Positions 1 to 11,006 of a stretch of 64,000 bases of DNA are shown here, piece by piece. Source of the DNA: Blepharisma stoltei (lineage: Eukaryota; Ciliophora; Heterotrichea; Heterotrichida; Blepharismidae). Below the pieces are notes generated by a model. That model saw nothing but the letters and a program-made list of their open reading frames with translations. It made no database searches and was not told the origin of the DNA. A program made the translations under genes and the position numbers. The stretch is from NCBI GenBank assembly GCA_914767885.1, contig CAJZBQ010000024.1, positions 434,001 to 498,000 on the forward strand, given 5' to 3'. Numbering within the stretch: position 1 is the first letter of the stretch; each line of letters begins with the position of its first letter.

Positions 1-932
1 CAGAGAATTAAAAAGCATACACAATTAGAGCTTAATAATTTAGTTAAATATACCCCATTTTATAGAGAGAGCTTAATAAAATGCTTATAGGAGAGTTAGA
101 GGGTATGATCCATCCGTTTTTTATTTTTCAATGGTTCCATCACTATTCAGATCAGAAGTATCTAATTGGCCAAGCAATTTAACTGGTTACCATGTAGAAA
201 TCACTGAAAACCCTACTCGTGGCTCTGAGTATTATACATATGAGCTGCCTTTCAGCTCAAATCTGAATTTAAGAGTTGTGCTAAATAAAAGCACAAATTG
301 CTTAAGTACTGTTCGAAGTGCTAATCAAACTTGGTTGGTACTACTAACTCCCACCTCCGTGAACGAGCAGAATTTTTTTGTTCACTCACGGTGAGGGTCA
401 ATTTTATTTTTAAATTTTTATAATAAATTTTATTGTAAATTTTTTTTTCGAATTTAAAATATCCCAATTCACGCGAATATTTATTTAATTTGTAAATTTA
501 TGTTTTAAAATGCAATTTGTTCAATATTAAACAAGAGATTTCATTATACTAATTATACTTATATATCTAAATTTTTTTCATAAAAATTTTTGTTCGCACA
601 CGGAGGGTGGGTTTTTGGTAATAAATGGGATTTTTCCAATGGTTTTGTTTACTCACGGCGGTGAAGGAGTAAGTGCTTTACTGGGCGCTGTTTTTGGGTG
701 AAAAGATACAGTGCAAGGGATAATGAGCGCTATTGAGAAAAAACTTGTTTATGCCAAGGAAAAAATTGGCAAAAAACTAGAATTTGCTAAAAGAGCCCTT
801 AAAACAAAGCATCTTGCTGATATCTTTGATTTGAGAAGAAGCAAAAAACTTGAGCCAGCCTTTAATTTAGATGAGTTAGATAAATCAGCAGTGCATGGAA
901 AAACGTATGATAAGATACACACAGAAAGATAA
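1..932 (+). CDS. C-terminal part of a predicted membrane protein, cut by an IES
   Basis: Unrecognised protein that starts before the window. The open frame from base 1 runs to about base 80, then continues in the next frame (…GYDPSVFYFSMVPSLF…). One base too many in the A run near 79-82 would explain this break; sequencing error and real frameshift cannot be told apart. The IES at 345-672 interrupts the frame; removing it with one TAA copy gives Leu-Leu-Ser-Ala-Leu-Leu-Gly, a hydrophobic, membrane-like stretch, followed by an in-frame TGA (Trp at 697-699 region) and a Lys/Glu-rich tail ending at the TAA at 930-932. The part before the membrane stretch has several N-x-S/T sites, which suggests an outside domain and a short cytoplasmic tail. 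Family unknown. Confidence 0.55.
345..672. mobile_element. IES, family A MITE-like (TAA/TAA)
   Basis: Begins CTCCCACCTCCGTGAACG after a TAA and ends GGTGAAGGAG before a TAA. The left end is a hairpin of the end motif, the right end a tandem pair. Removal joins the reading frame of the membrane-protein gene exactly. Confidence 0.85.
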
Positions 933-1105
933 TTTAAAAAATATATGTATTTTTCGCATAAGCTCGTACCTTCAATCGTGCAAAAGCAATTTGTTTTATA
1001 TTGCACTATAAACTGAATTAATTGACAAATCTTAAATATTTTAAAAAAAAATTAAGATGTCTTTTAGCTTCATAATATTCTATCTAAAAACGTATAGTAA
1101 TTAAT

Positions 1106-3327
1106 TTAAGTAAACATAAAATGCTCAGGAACGTCTGTCATCATTTCCACTTCGTTATTCTCCTCACCAATTCCATAAAACTCTTCCAAAATTTTGTTAA
1201 GTTTTGGATTTCCTTCTCGTCCTCTCCTTCTCAATATTTCTTCAAAAATATCAATTCCTCCGAGTTCTTCAAATTTAGCAGCTGCAATATTTCTCCCATT
1301 TTCTTTTTTTTTCTCTCCAGCTTTCAATATATTATCAATTGCTGATATAACTACGCTATGCAGCTTTATATCTTCAATTTCAAATGAATCGACCAAATAT
1401 TCTAACGATGACCCCCCCCTCAATCTTCATGTCTATTGCAACAAAAATGCAATTTTTAAATATGAAATTTTATATAAAAAAAATAATAATTTTCATGTCT
1501 CTTGCAACAATTATATACATTAAAATGGCGACACGTGCCAACCTGCCCTCTTGGCGCAGCAGCCCAGACCTTATGGCTACAGCGAACTGGGACGAGCTTT
1601 GAGCCAAGAATCAGACGCAGGCTCAAGAAGTGTGTATCTGAGTAGGTTTTGGCTCTTTCCTGTTGTTGGAAATGGAGGTGCTCAACAACGTCCTTGGATC
1701 CGAGGACCCATGGGTATTCCTCTAACGAGAAACTGGAGTTTCAGCCCAGGCCACAGGGGGGAGCAGTCTTTTTCCTTAAATTTTTCCGTATTTTTAGCTA
1801 GATAAGTTTAATAAAATGGCGAGCGATAACAATAGCCATCCAAATCTCGATGAGAAGGTCATTGATACACCTACAGTAGCGCTGTTTTATGGCTTTTTTG
1901 AGAAACTCACCTAGAGAAAAATGCACTAATTTTTTTTATAAAAATGTTGTGTTGCAGCAGGCATGAAAGATTTTTTCGAAAAATTTTTGTTGCAATAGAC
2001 ATGAAGATTGAGGGGGGGTCATCGTTAATACTGGAAATTGAAGCAAAGAAAGTATGGTATCAGCATCTTTGCAATATGTGGCATTTACAACAGCCCAAAT
2101 GGCTTCTTTTTTAATTGATAAATTAGGATCTTTCATTAAGTTCACAATATCGCGAAAATAAGGCTTGCCTATGATCATTTTGGTTTGAGCTAAAGTCCCT
2201 GCTAAGATATTGCTGAGAGTCCACAAGACTTCTTTTCTCATTTCAGTTTTCTTCTTTTGTGTAAGCATAGCACCAATTTTATCTAAAAACCCTAGACTAA
2301 TTACATACTCTGTTTGTGAGTCATTCCCTGCTGCAACATTTCCTAATATTTTTAGAGCAGAATACTGAACATCTATAACAGGATAAGTCAGCAATTCTGT
2401 GATTCGAGGGAGAAGGCCTGTATTTACAACTTCTTCTATTTGCCCTGGGCTCCCATCAGATAAAAACACTAAAATTTTGCAAGAATCTTCTATTATAAAT
2501 TCATTATTTGTCTGGAAAAGCATAGGCAAGTAGTCTAAAACCCCATAAAACAGTTCAGGATTTGGAGAAGGCTTAAGCATTGTTAAGCATGAAATAACTC
2601 ATGCAATATTTGCCATAAGTCCCATTGATATATTTTTGTCACAAATTCTGCATAATTTTTTGACACCTTTTAATTTTATTATAAGGTCTCTATCTTCTAT
2701 TGAATTTGAAGCAATATTTCCTAATCCTCACACACATAATTCAACTAAAGCTAATGAATCTGAGTCTAAATTTTCTAATAAAGCATGTGCTGCGCCTTGT
2801 TCTACAAGTAAATCAGTTGTTTCTTTAGGACTATAAGCTAGATTAGTAATGCATCATGCAGCTTCTAATCGGATATCTAAAGAAGCGGTTCTCAGTAGCT
2901 CGATAAGAACATTTGAAACTCCAGACTTAACAGCTTCTGCCAATGGTGGATTTTGATCAGCTGAGAGAATTTTTCTAAGCAGGCTCATTAACTCTTTAAG
3001 AATGTCAGGACTCTGTGGCTGCTTGATGAGATTGAAAATCATTAATGTTTTGTCATTTGGAGGAATATCAAAAGATCCCAAAGCTGGGCATGTTTGCAAA
3101 AGAGACGGAGAATAGAAAACATTCATGACTTCTCTTGAGCCCTCGATAACAGTTGATGATACTTCTAGAGCTTCAGTTGATAAAAGCGCTCTTTTTTTAA
3201 GAGCATTTTCTGTTCTTTTCTTTTTTCTGAGTTCGACAGCACCTTCATCTCTTCTTTGAAGGAGCTTTGAATAATCAGGGAGCTTTTGGAAGTTATTATT
3301 TCTTTGTTCTAGTCGCGTTGATATCAT
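1106..3327 (-). CDS. Importin alpha (karyopherin alpha), cut by an IES
   Basis: Nuclear import adaptor that binds classical nuclear localisation signals in its armadillo groove and importin beta through its N-terminal IBB domain. Seen: a basic N terminus (LRKKKRTENALKKR) typical of IBB, then a run of armadillo repeats with NIAW- and GNVAAGND-like segments and several TGA codons in the conserved Trp positions of the groove (for example LEAA-W, ALWTLSN-like). After removal of the 623-bp IES at 1403-2027 the protein is 532 residues, the usual length, and the join reads QFPVL-EYLVDSF. The C terminus is acidic. ATG at 3327 is the first in frame and is only 50 bases from the preceding gene's stop. 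High confidence in family. Confidence 0.93.
1403..2027. mobile_element. IES, family B (TA/TA), with a nested insert
   Basis: Ends are inverted copies of TAACGATGACCCCCC followed by TCAATCTTCATG. Excision leaving one TA restores importin alpha. It is about 250 bp longer than the other family B copy (27919-28294); the extra sequence lies near 1519-1776. Confidence 0.9.
1519..1776. mobile_element. Truncated retroposon-like insert nested in a family B IES
   Basis: This GC-rich block is absent from the second family B copy. It begins ATTAAAATGGCGACACG and matches the starts of the inserts at about 39390 and 50003 (shared GTGTAT..GA.TAGGTTTTGG block). On the minus strand its 3' end would read CGCCATTTTAAT and it is truncated at the other end. 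Confidence 0.7.
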
Positions 3328-3376
3328 TTAATTTATTGAACTAATTATTTAAAATTTATTTTGATTAAAAATAGCA

Positions 3377-4479
3377 TTAAAATAAGAGGCAAAATAAATC
3401 TTCACATCCTCGGTTTTCGGCAAATTTTATTGCTGATTGTTTACTACCGCCCTCTTTGAGCGAACAAAAAAATTTTTATAGCAAACAGAGGGTTTTTTAT
3501 TTTTTTCGAAATCTACAAATATCCCAATCCGCAAAAATTGGAAAGCAATATTTATTTTGTAAAATTTATGTTTTAAAATGCAATTTGTTAAAATTAAACA
3601 GAATTAGCAAGATATTCGTTATAATAATTATCACTTATATATCAAAAATTTTTTTCATAAAAAATATTTGTTTGCTCACAGATGGGGTTTTTTGGGATTT
3701 TCCAATGGTTTTGTTCGCTCACGGAGAGGGGAGTTAGGGAGAATAGGGGTGTCTAATTGAATTTTTGGCTTTTGGGAAGAGTATTCGGGCTTTGTCGAGA
3801 TTTTAGTAATAAGAGATTCATATTTCTTTTTATATTTTAGGTTTTCTGGATCTAATGAACAGCATTTTTCAAGTGCAGCTCTACTCTCTTTTATATATTT
3901 GCATTTTCTGAGAACCTTGCCCAATAAGAATCATACTGAGTGCTCTTCTTTATTTTTATCTAAAATTAATAAGCATTTTTCATGTGCTTCTTTATATTTT
4001 TTCAGTTTATATAAAGAATAGGCCCATATCCTATACGGTATTTTTTTAGACCTTGACACAACGGCTCTCTCGCAAACATCATCAATATCGGCATGAAGGT
4101 CTACATAGATATTACTTTTTATCAGCATCACTTTCACAAGATGAAAATAGATGCTCGGATGGCTTGGGCTGGAGTACATATATCGCCTTAAGTATTCAAT
4201 TGCCTGATCAATATTATTGAGATGATAGTGGCATAACCCTAAGTTATAGTCAATTTCTTTAAGAACGCCTACGTGGGTATATATCGATTCAAAAACCTTG
4301 ATTGCTTCATAAAATTGATGGAGTTGCTGCATTGCGAGAGCCTGAGTGAAAATTACTCTGTAGTATTGGATTTCTGGATCTTGTGGAGATTCTGATGATT
4401 TTGCTAAAATGTGTTCCCAGTCTTTAGTTTCGTATAAATTTTCGAATTCAGGAATCAGATTTCGATCGTTGCCCATCAT
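3377..4479 (-). CDS. TPR-repeat protein, cut by an IES near its 3' end
   Basis: Helical repeat protein of 269 residues after IES removal. TPR-like units are seen at about residues 50-80 (YYRVIFTQALAMQQLHQFYE), 90-120 (YNLGLCHYHLNNIDQAIEYL), 160-190 (IWAYSLYKLKKYKEAHEKC) and, after an in-frame TGA (Trp), 195-225 (LLGKVLRKCKYIKESRAALE). Such proteins are scaffolds; the partner cannot be named. The IES at 3441-3736 removes a spurious ending; the joined C terminus reads ILPKQSAIKF… and stops at TAA 3377-3379, 50 bases before importin alpha on the same strand. Exact orthologue not recognised. Confidence 0.8.
3441..3736. mobile_element. IES, family A (TTA/TTA)
   Basis: Left end after TTA reads CTACCGCCCTCTTTGAGCG, right end GCTCACGGAGAGGGGAG then TTA. 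Degenerate family A copy. Removal keeps the TPR protein in frame. Confidence 0.82.
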
Positions 4480-4989
4480 TATACTTTATAGTGATGATTT
4501 CTTAATAGCAAAAAATAATCTTAGGTAATTATAAATATATATAAGCTTGCTGAAACTTGTGAAAATATCTTCATCAAATAATTGAATTTCGATTAATTTT
4601 TATTAAGTCTAATAAACTTCGATCCGTGTTCCTTAAAATATAATGCATATTTTTTACTTTAACGATTCTCCAATATTTTATTTAAGCTAAAGAAAATTTA
4701 TCTCATATCAGCTTTGCTTATCAAAAATCGGTCAAGCCTTTAGTTTTTTATTCTCTAGTAAATCTATTATCAATGGCTATCAAGAATTGAAATCTTTAAT
4801 TAATGCTACTCAGAAATGTAACTTTCTGTTTATAAATATTAATTTATTAAACATAAGTTAGCTAAAGCTTTGTATGTTTGCTAAAAAAATCATTAAATGC
4901 TATTTATCATTCAGAATTTTAAAAAAATCCAAAACCAGTTTCTAATTAATTCTTTAATAATGTTTGATCTTTACAACGCATTACACACA
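4480..4989. other. Divergent intergenic region
   Basis: AT-rich spacer between the TPR gene (minus) and the coiled-coil gene (plus). No open frame, repeat end or hairpin stands out. It presumably holds both promoters. Confidence 0.5.
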
Positions 4990-7175
4990 ATGCCCTCACT
5001 CCCCGTTTTAAATTGGAGGCAAAATATCCAATTTTATTATTTTAACTCCCCTTAAATTGGAACAAAAAATTTTTCAATAATACAATTTTATAGATAAAAA
5101 TAGTATTTTTATAAAATTAGTTATGACCTAATTTGACGGGAAGGGTTAGTGTATAGTATTATTTAAAGAGTTATCAGACCAAATCGATTTTTTTTAATTA
5201 ATTCTTATTAAAATTAAAAAATATTTGTTCAATTTATATTTTTTAATTTTTTTAAAAAATTGTTTTATAGAGAATTTAATATAATTTTTTTTTTAAAATA
5301 GCACTTTTTAAAAATGAAACGGATTTTTTGTTTCCAATTTAAAGGGAAGAGTCAGGTGAGCATCTTACTGCACGGAAAGCCACTAAGATGAGATTTATTC
5401 AATTAGAATCAGAACAGTTGAGATCCTATGTTGAAGACCTGGAATCCTCCCTTTCAATTTACAAACAAATGCTCAAAGAATTGATGTTTTCCAAGCAGGG
5501 CCCAGAGAAAAGTGTTTGCGATGAGACTGAAACCCAAACAGTTGTTTCTCCAAGGGTTATTGAAACACTTATATCTGAAAAAAGAGCTTTAGAAGAAAGA
5601 GTCAGAAGAATCACAATTGAAAAAAATGATGCGGTTCATAAAGCAAGAATCAGTGAACAAAATGCATTTTCTGCCCAAGTCAGAGAAGAAAAAATTGTAG
5701 ATGAATATGAAATTCAGTATAGTGAATTACTAGCAGATTCAGAAGCAAAAGAATTGCAAATAGCGGAGCTAGAAAAAAGGAACAAGGAGTTAGAAAAAGA
5801 TGTTGAGCAGTTTAATATTAATAAGGAAAATCAACTTTCCATTGGAGATCAAAAATGTTTACTTTACAAGAAGATTGTCATCATGGGAAGTATTGTGAAA
5901 AAAATAAAAGAGAGATATATAAAAGCAAGCAAGGAAAATGAAGACTTAGCAAGCCAGTGCAAGCTGCTATTCATTGATTATAGCAAAGGAAATGAGCTCT
6001 TAAGAGAGCAGCAAAGAGAAATGAGTATATCAGAAATCATTGGAGGCCCAAATAGAGAAATCACCTTTACTGAATTTTTTGGCAGTAAAAGTGAAAGTCA
6101 CATTGCTTCCAATTTGAACTTTGAAAAATTTGAAAAAGAATTAAAAGGTTTGGAGAAGGTAAGCAATGACAACTCACCATCCAAAAAAAGAATAATAGAA
6201 CTTCAGAATAAAATTGCTAGCTCCCCCCTCTGTGAGCGAAAAAAAAATTTGTTCCCTCACAGAGGGGGTTAATTTTTTTTTACTAACTTTTATAATAATT
6301 ATATTTTTTAAAAATCCATTTTGATAAATTTAATTTACAAAATTTGTGTTTTAAAATTCAAAAGAATTGCTAGAGATTTCATTAACTAATTATCAATTAT
6401 ATATACAAAATTTTTTTTCATAAGAAATTTTGTTCGCTCAAGGAGGGTGGGTTTTCACCAAAAACATAGGGATTATTCCATGGTTTTTGCCCGCCAATGG
6501 GGGAGTAAGCTTCAAGATCAAAAAGACGAATACACTGTAAAAATAAACACAATTTCTCAAGAAGTCAACAAAGCAAAAAGACTTCAGTCAGTGTTGTTGC
6601 ATGACCAGCAAAATATCCAAAAGTCAATTGATAAGAGCAAAACAATAGAGCAGTCCTTGGATAATCAATTGAAGCAGCTTACTGTCCCTCGCTCATCTAT
6701 CCAACCAAAACCTAACAACGAAGCTAAAAGGCTGATAAGGCATTGCTATGCAGCATCGAATCCGTTGGATTACGCAAAAATAAACGGAGCTTTACAATCA
6801 GTAAATGATGTAGAATCGCCTCACTTCTCACTTGGTTCGCAAGCAAAATTTTTTTTCTGTTATATAAGAGATTTATTTTTTAAAAATTACTTTAAATTAA
6901 AATCATAAAATATGTAAGATGTTTAAAATTTAATATAATTAATAGGAGTCCTCATTATTATAATTATTAATTTATAAAAATTTAGCTCGCTAATAAGGTT
7001 AATTTCCCAAAAATTGGAATATTTTCAATGGTTTGTGTGCGCTAATCAAGGGAGTCAGTTTTTTACTCAAAATTTAGATGAGTGTGAACAAAATGAGGTT
7101 TCTGTCATCCAAAGTAAATACGTTGAAGATGAAATGCTAGGCGATAGCGTCATTCTTGATTTCTTGAAGTTGTAA
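4990..7175 (+). CDS. Coiled-coil protein interrupted by three IESs
   Basis: 435-residue protein after removal of three IESs (4996-5354, 6218-6508, 6821-7057). The start ATG at 4990 lies six bases before the first IES, so a finder working on unprocessed DNA would wrongly start at 5388. Joins read ATG-CCC-TCA-GGT (MPSGEHLTARKATK…), GCT-AAG-CTT (…IAKLQDQKDEY…) and CCT-CAG-TTT (…ESPQFFTQNLDE…). The sequence is mostly long coiled coil (heptad-like Leu/Glu/Lys runs at about residues 15-170 and 290-350) with a short Pro/Arg linker near 365. No catalytic motif is seen. A cytoskeletal or basal-body structural role is possible but only a guess. Confidence 0.85.
4996..5354. mobile_element. IES, family E, with TCA/TCA junction (no TA)
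   Basis: Left: TCA then CTCCCCGTTTTAAATTGG; right: CCAATTTAAAGGGAAGAG then TCA. The frame join MPS-GEHL needs removal at the TCA repeat; no TA is present at either junction. Confidence 0.88.
6218..6508. mobile_element. IES, family A (TAG/TAA)
   Basis: Left: CTAG then CTCCCCCCTCTGTGAGCG; right: CGCCAATGGGGGAG then TAA. Hairpin on the left, tandem ends on the right. Only TA is common to both flanks, so one flank has probably mutated. Confidence 0.85.
6821..7057. mobile_element. IES, degenerate family A, TCA/TCA junction
   Basis: Left: TCA then CTTCTCACTTGGTTCGCAAG; right: CTAATCAAGGGAG then TCA. Diverged and short (234 bp removed). Excision gives SPQFFTQNLDE and the natural TAA at 7173-7175. 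Confidence 0.82.
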
Positions 7176-7399
7176 TCAAACGTTCTTTATAATTAGTAAT
7201 TTAACTTTATTGCTATAATTATAAAATTTATATATTAAAAATCCTCGCTTATTATTTGGCAGTTCAAACCATCATAATTTACACTTGGGATGACAGCAAA
7301 TTAAGAATATTTTATCAATAATTTCACAAATAAAAGATTTCTATTTTTTTAAATGATTATATCATGTTTATATCCATTTCCAAGAAAAAGTAATTTAAA

Positions 7400-8263
7400 A
7401 TGGATCATTTAATTAATTTTACGACCCCTACTATAGCAAAAAGAAAAGAACACTCGTCCAGCCCTGTGATGAGAATCCGCACAAAAATGCAAATAAGAGC
7501 TGAACACTCCTTGAAACACCAAACACAAATACCAAACGCACAACCACAAAATAAAGAAATTTTTGAAAAATTTAAAAAGCTTTTACAAGATATTGCAAGC
7601 GGAGGTGCTTATAAACCCTGCGGTAGAAGATCACTGAATACTCTGAAAAATCAAAGCGCAAGCAATTCACCATCCAGAAATTCTGTGAGAAATCGTTTGC
7701 TACACACATTAGGGCCTGATGATAGCGACACAGAAAATACTCTTTATGTGAAAAGGAAAACCAAGCAGAGATATATAAAAACGAATGAACTGTACAGGCA
7801 TAGCACAATATCTAATATTAAAGGAAGCAAAAGAGAGTTTAACGACCCTTATAATATGAGTCAAAAATTAATAAAAACTTCTCAATGCAAATTGCTTCCA
7901 AAAAATCAAAATACGACTATAACAGAATCTTTAATGCAGAATTCTTTATCAGCAAGACACAATATAAGACTATGCAAAGAGTTTTCAAGTAAAACACCAA
8001 GATCAAGCACTTTATACAAAAATTTATCTAACTCGCCTATCTTTGATTGAACCGATTGTCATTGATCTAAGGTGGTGGGAATGGGCTGGCTATATAAAAA
8101 AATGCTGATTAAGGATGGGGGAGTAAGGAAAGATCAATCAATAAAGAAACCCCAAGAATTTTTTATCAGCCTGCAACGAAAAAAATGAGAGTTAAGGTTT
8201 CTAACTCTCTACCTCTGAGAAAAAGGAAGAAATTCAAATCTCAATTTTGGAAGAATCATATAA
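7400..8263 (+). CDS. Unknown basic protein with Trp-containing tail
   Basis: Not recognised. 287 residues once TGA is read as Trp; a standard-code reading stops early at 8048. The first 216 residues are basic and rich in Ser, Asn, Lys and Arg (SPSRNSVRNRL, KRKTKQRYIKTNE), with low predicted order. The tail has four TGA-encoded Trp plus one TGG in about 70 codons (TDCHWSKVVGMGWLYKKM…) and ends at TAA 8261-8263. The tail contains GGATGGGGGAGTAAG, which resembles a family F outer end, so part of it could be an old element remnant and the gene could end differently in the somatic genome. Confidence 0.6.
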
Positions 8264-8725
8264 TAAGGATTATTTTTTCTCATGCCATTACCTATTATTT
8301 AAATAAATAGCTATTAGCGTTTCTACTTTAGCTAATACTTTTTAAGAAACTCGCATCCAAAAATATTAACTTTAGTAGTAAAAATTCTTGCTTCCTCCGT
8401 GAGCGAACAAAATCATTTGAAAAATCCCTATAAACCCAAAAAATGTTTTTGAAAAATCATTTTACTATAAGAAGTGGATTAAGAAGAATTTGAGATCTAT
8501 ATCAAACGATTTATCTGGTTGGAAAGTTGAGCTATAAAGTGAGATTATATATATTTAATTATTTAAATATATTAATTTAAAGCAACTTATATCTGCAATG
8601 CAAATAGTATATATGTACTTAATATTTAAAATTAATCACACACTTGATAAAAACTAAATATTATATAAATATAAGTACATAGACTGATGATAATGGTCAA
8701 TATCAAATATGTACTGCATATTAAA
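8264..8725. other. Intergenic region with a family A fragment
   Basis: AT-rich. At 8390-8450 it carries a single family A end (CTTCCTCCGTGAGCGAACAA followed by ATTTGAAAAATCCC) without a visible partner: a decayed or truncated element. A 40-codon frame near 8187-8309 has no support. Confidence 0.5.
8390..8450. mobile_element. Truncated family A end
   Basis: One copy of the end motif TCCGTGAGCGAACAAAA plus the adjacent tandem-side spacer (AAATCCCTATAAACCC). No hairpin partner or TNA repeat was found near it. Confidence 0.6.
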
Positions 8726-10090
8726 TTATAAAATTCTGTGGTCTTCATACATACTTAATATGTAGTTATAATAATTTCGAATTTCTTGGCTTTTTTTGTC
8801 GTAGAATTGAGAAACCTTGGCAAGATATAATGAGCAACTTAAATTGTGCATATTTATTTCCCTTAAAATATATTGTTCAGATTCTTTCATTAGCTCTCTT
8901 GCTATCTGCGTTGCTGCTTTAATACTCACTAAATTCAATTGTGCATCTCTTTTTATAGAATTTATGCACAAATTTTTCAAAGTATCATGAGCTTCAAATA
9001 ATTCCTTAGAACTAGGATCTTCTTTTGCAAGCTGAAATCTTTGAATTAAGAGTTCAGCTTGAGTGATCATGTCTTCATTATTTTTCAACCAAAATCTTGC
9101 AATTGCTTTTGCTAGATTCAAATTCTTAATTCTTTCATAAAATCCTAATAGCGAGGACAAGTAGTTACTTTCTCCGATAAAATACTCATTTGCTTGCCGA
9201 ATAAAATTATTGATTATTTCAAGATTCTCTTCTCTCTCTGTTAAAATTATATAATCTTCGTCAATCGAGTCTTCTATAGTTTGTATATTTAGGGAAGGAT
9301 TTAAAAATGGATGATTCTTTATATCTTCAGCACTTATTCTTTCATTAAAATCAAACGTTAACATTTTTTGGATAAGATCTTTAAGCTCGCCAGAGATTTC
9401 CCTTGGAAAATAAAGAGGCATTTTTTGCAAGTTCCTTATTTCTGTTTGTGTCTGTCCATTAAATGCACAAATCCCGAATAGGATTTCATATATAATAGCA
9501 CCAAGACTCCAGATGTCGGCTTTGAAGCTGTAGCTTTCTGATTGTAAAACTTCTGGTGCCATGTATAAAGGAGTTCCTAAATAAGACTCTGTATATGAAT
9601 TTGGGTTTAAAAATCTGGCAAACCCAAAGTCAGCTATTTTTAATTCAGCTTGCTCTATGTCAGGATTTGTTAGTAATATATTTGCTGGCTTTAAATCTCT
9701 ATGCATTATATTAGATTTCTTCATAAAAATGAGAGCATCTACAAGCTGTCCAAGGATTTTTTTAACAATTTCTTCATTTAAAGGACCGTTCTTTTCTACA
9801 AATTCTTCAAGGCTTCCTCCTTCGCAGCATTCCATTACCAAATAATATTTATTCGCTGTTTTGAGGACGTCGAACAATTTGATTATGTTTGGGTTATTGC
9901 AGGCTCTCAATGCAGATACTTCTAAGAGTAATTGATTTTTTAATCTGGGAAGTCGGTTCAATTGATATTTTTCCAGTGATTTGATAGCATAAATTTGAGA
10001 AGTAGAATTATGAATTGCTTTGTAAACCTCCCCAAAAGATCCTTTTCCAAGTCGCTTTAAAATTCTATAATTTCCTATAATTTTCGTCAT
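8726..10090 (-). CDS. ULK/ATG1-like serine/threonine kinase
   Basis: Intact 454-residue kinase, no intron or IES. Kinase domain about residues 7-260: glycine loop GKGSFGEVYKA, catalytic Lys in YAIKSLEK, HRDLKPANILL catalytic loop, DFGFARF, APEVL and a short activation loop. The arrangement (kinase first, short loop, helical C-terminal half) resembles ULK/ATG1 or fused-type kinases; in other eukaryotes these act in autophagy start or cilium assembly. The C-terminal 190 residues look helical (MIT-like possible) and carry no other motif. It is transcribed convergently with the 7400-8263 gene. The subfamily is inferred; kinase activity is well supported by the motifs. Confidence 0.9.
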   Translation of the reverse strand: MTKIIGNYRILKRLGKGSFGEVYKAIHNSTSQIYAIKSLEKYQLNRLPRLKNQLLLEVSALRACNNPNIIKLFDVLKTANKYYLVMECCEGGSLEEFVEKNGPLNEEIVKKILGQLVDALIFMKKSNIMHRDLKPANILLTNPDIEQAELKIADFGFARFLNPNSYTESYLGTPLYMAPEVLQSESYSFKADIWSLGAIIYEILFGICAFNGQTQTEIRNLQKMPLYFPREISGELKDLIQKMLTFDFNERISAEDIKNHPFLNPSLNIQTIEDSIDEDYIILTEREENLEIINNFIRQANEYFIGESNYLSSLLGFYERIKNLNLAKAIARFWLKNNEDMITQAELLIQRFQLAKEDPSSKELFEAHDTLKNLCINSIKRDAQLNLVSIKAATQIARELMKESEQYILREINMHNLSCSLYLAKVSQFYDKKSQEIRNYYNYILSMYEDHRIL

Positions 10091-10232
10091 TTTTATTTAT
10101 AAATAAGTCTCTAATATCCGAAATAAATTTTGTAGAAAGCGAAGATGAAATTACAGATGATTAAAATATGGTTAAATTTATATATTATTTTGAATTTTAT
10201 GACGTTAGAAACCAAAATTATTTCATTTTATC

Positions 10233-10569
10233 TAACTCCCCCACTTCCGTGAGTGAGAAAAATCGCTATTTTTTGCCCCAAAAACCCACACTCCATGAGC
10301 AAACAAAAATTTTTTTAATAGAAAAATTTTTGATATATAAGTGATAATTATTATAATGAAATCTCGAGCTAATTCTGTTTAATTTTAAACAAATTGCTTT
10401 TTAAAACATAAATTTTATAAATTAAATTAATATTTGCGAATTAGGATTTTTTTAAATTTCGAAAAAAAATATTTTCTATAAAATTTATATAAATTTTTTA
10501 AAAAAAAAATTAACCCCCCTCCGTGAGCGAAACAAAATTTTTTTGTCACTCACGGAGGGGGGGGAGTAA
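10233..10569. mobile_element. IES, family A (TAA/TAA), intergenic
   Basis: Left outer end CTCCCCCACTTCCGTGAGTG with tandem inner copy at about 10291; right side is the hairpin ending GGAGGGGGGGGAG then TAA. Orientation opposite to the copy at 345. Confidence 0.8.
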
Positions 10570-10630
10570 GCGAAATTCCGTAGAATTACCGATTTGAAAT
10601 AATTATAATAAATTGTTTATAAAAATCATC

Positions 10631-10978
10631 TTACTCTTCCCTTAAATTGAAACAAAGCATTCTGTTCCAATTTAAAGAGGTGCTAGTTTTTTTTTTAAAT
10701 TAACAAAATTATAAATTGGGCACAATACTTTGAATTTAATTTATTTTTATGAAGATTTAATTAAAAAAATTAATCAATTTAGTTTGAAAACTATTTTAAA
10801 AAAAAACATTCTATTTGCTTTTTTCCAATAAATTAGGTCAAAACTAAATTTTATAAAATTATTTGATCTATAAAATTTTCCTATTGAAAGCAAAGTTTTC
10901 TTCCAATTTAAAGGGGTTAAAGTTCCCAAAAAATGGAAATTTTACCGATATTTTGTTCTAAATTTAATGAAAGAGTTA
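10631..10978. mobile_element. IES, family E (TTA/TTA), intergenic
   Basis: Left hairpin CTCTTCCCTTAAATTGAAAC / GTTCCAATTTAAAGAGG; right tandem ends with the GGGGTTAAAG inner copy and outer GTTCTAAATTTAATGAAAG then AG-TTA. Confidence 0.75.
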
Positions 10979-11006
10979 GAAAGAAAAAGACAACTATAGA
11001 AAATGC

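Noticed and set aside
345-672. Repeated motifs suggesting a CRISPR array
   Set aside because: The repeats are inverted and tandem transposon ends at element borders, not regularly spaced direct repeats, and the genome is eukaryotic.
1550-1680. tRNA-like polymerase III promoter (box A TGGCGCAGCAG, box B-like GGTTCGAAAT in the 39-kb copy) in group R
   Set aside because: The spacing between boxes is about 110 bp and box B is poor in the other copies; a tRNA-derived SINE could not be supported.
5388-6272. Coiled-coil gene starting at ATG 5388
   Set aside because: The IES-free sequence joins an upstream ATG (4990) in frame, so 5388 is internal.
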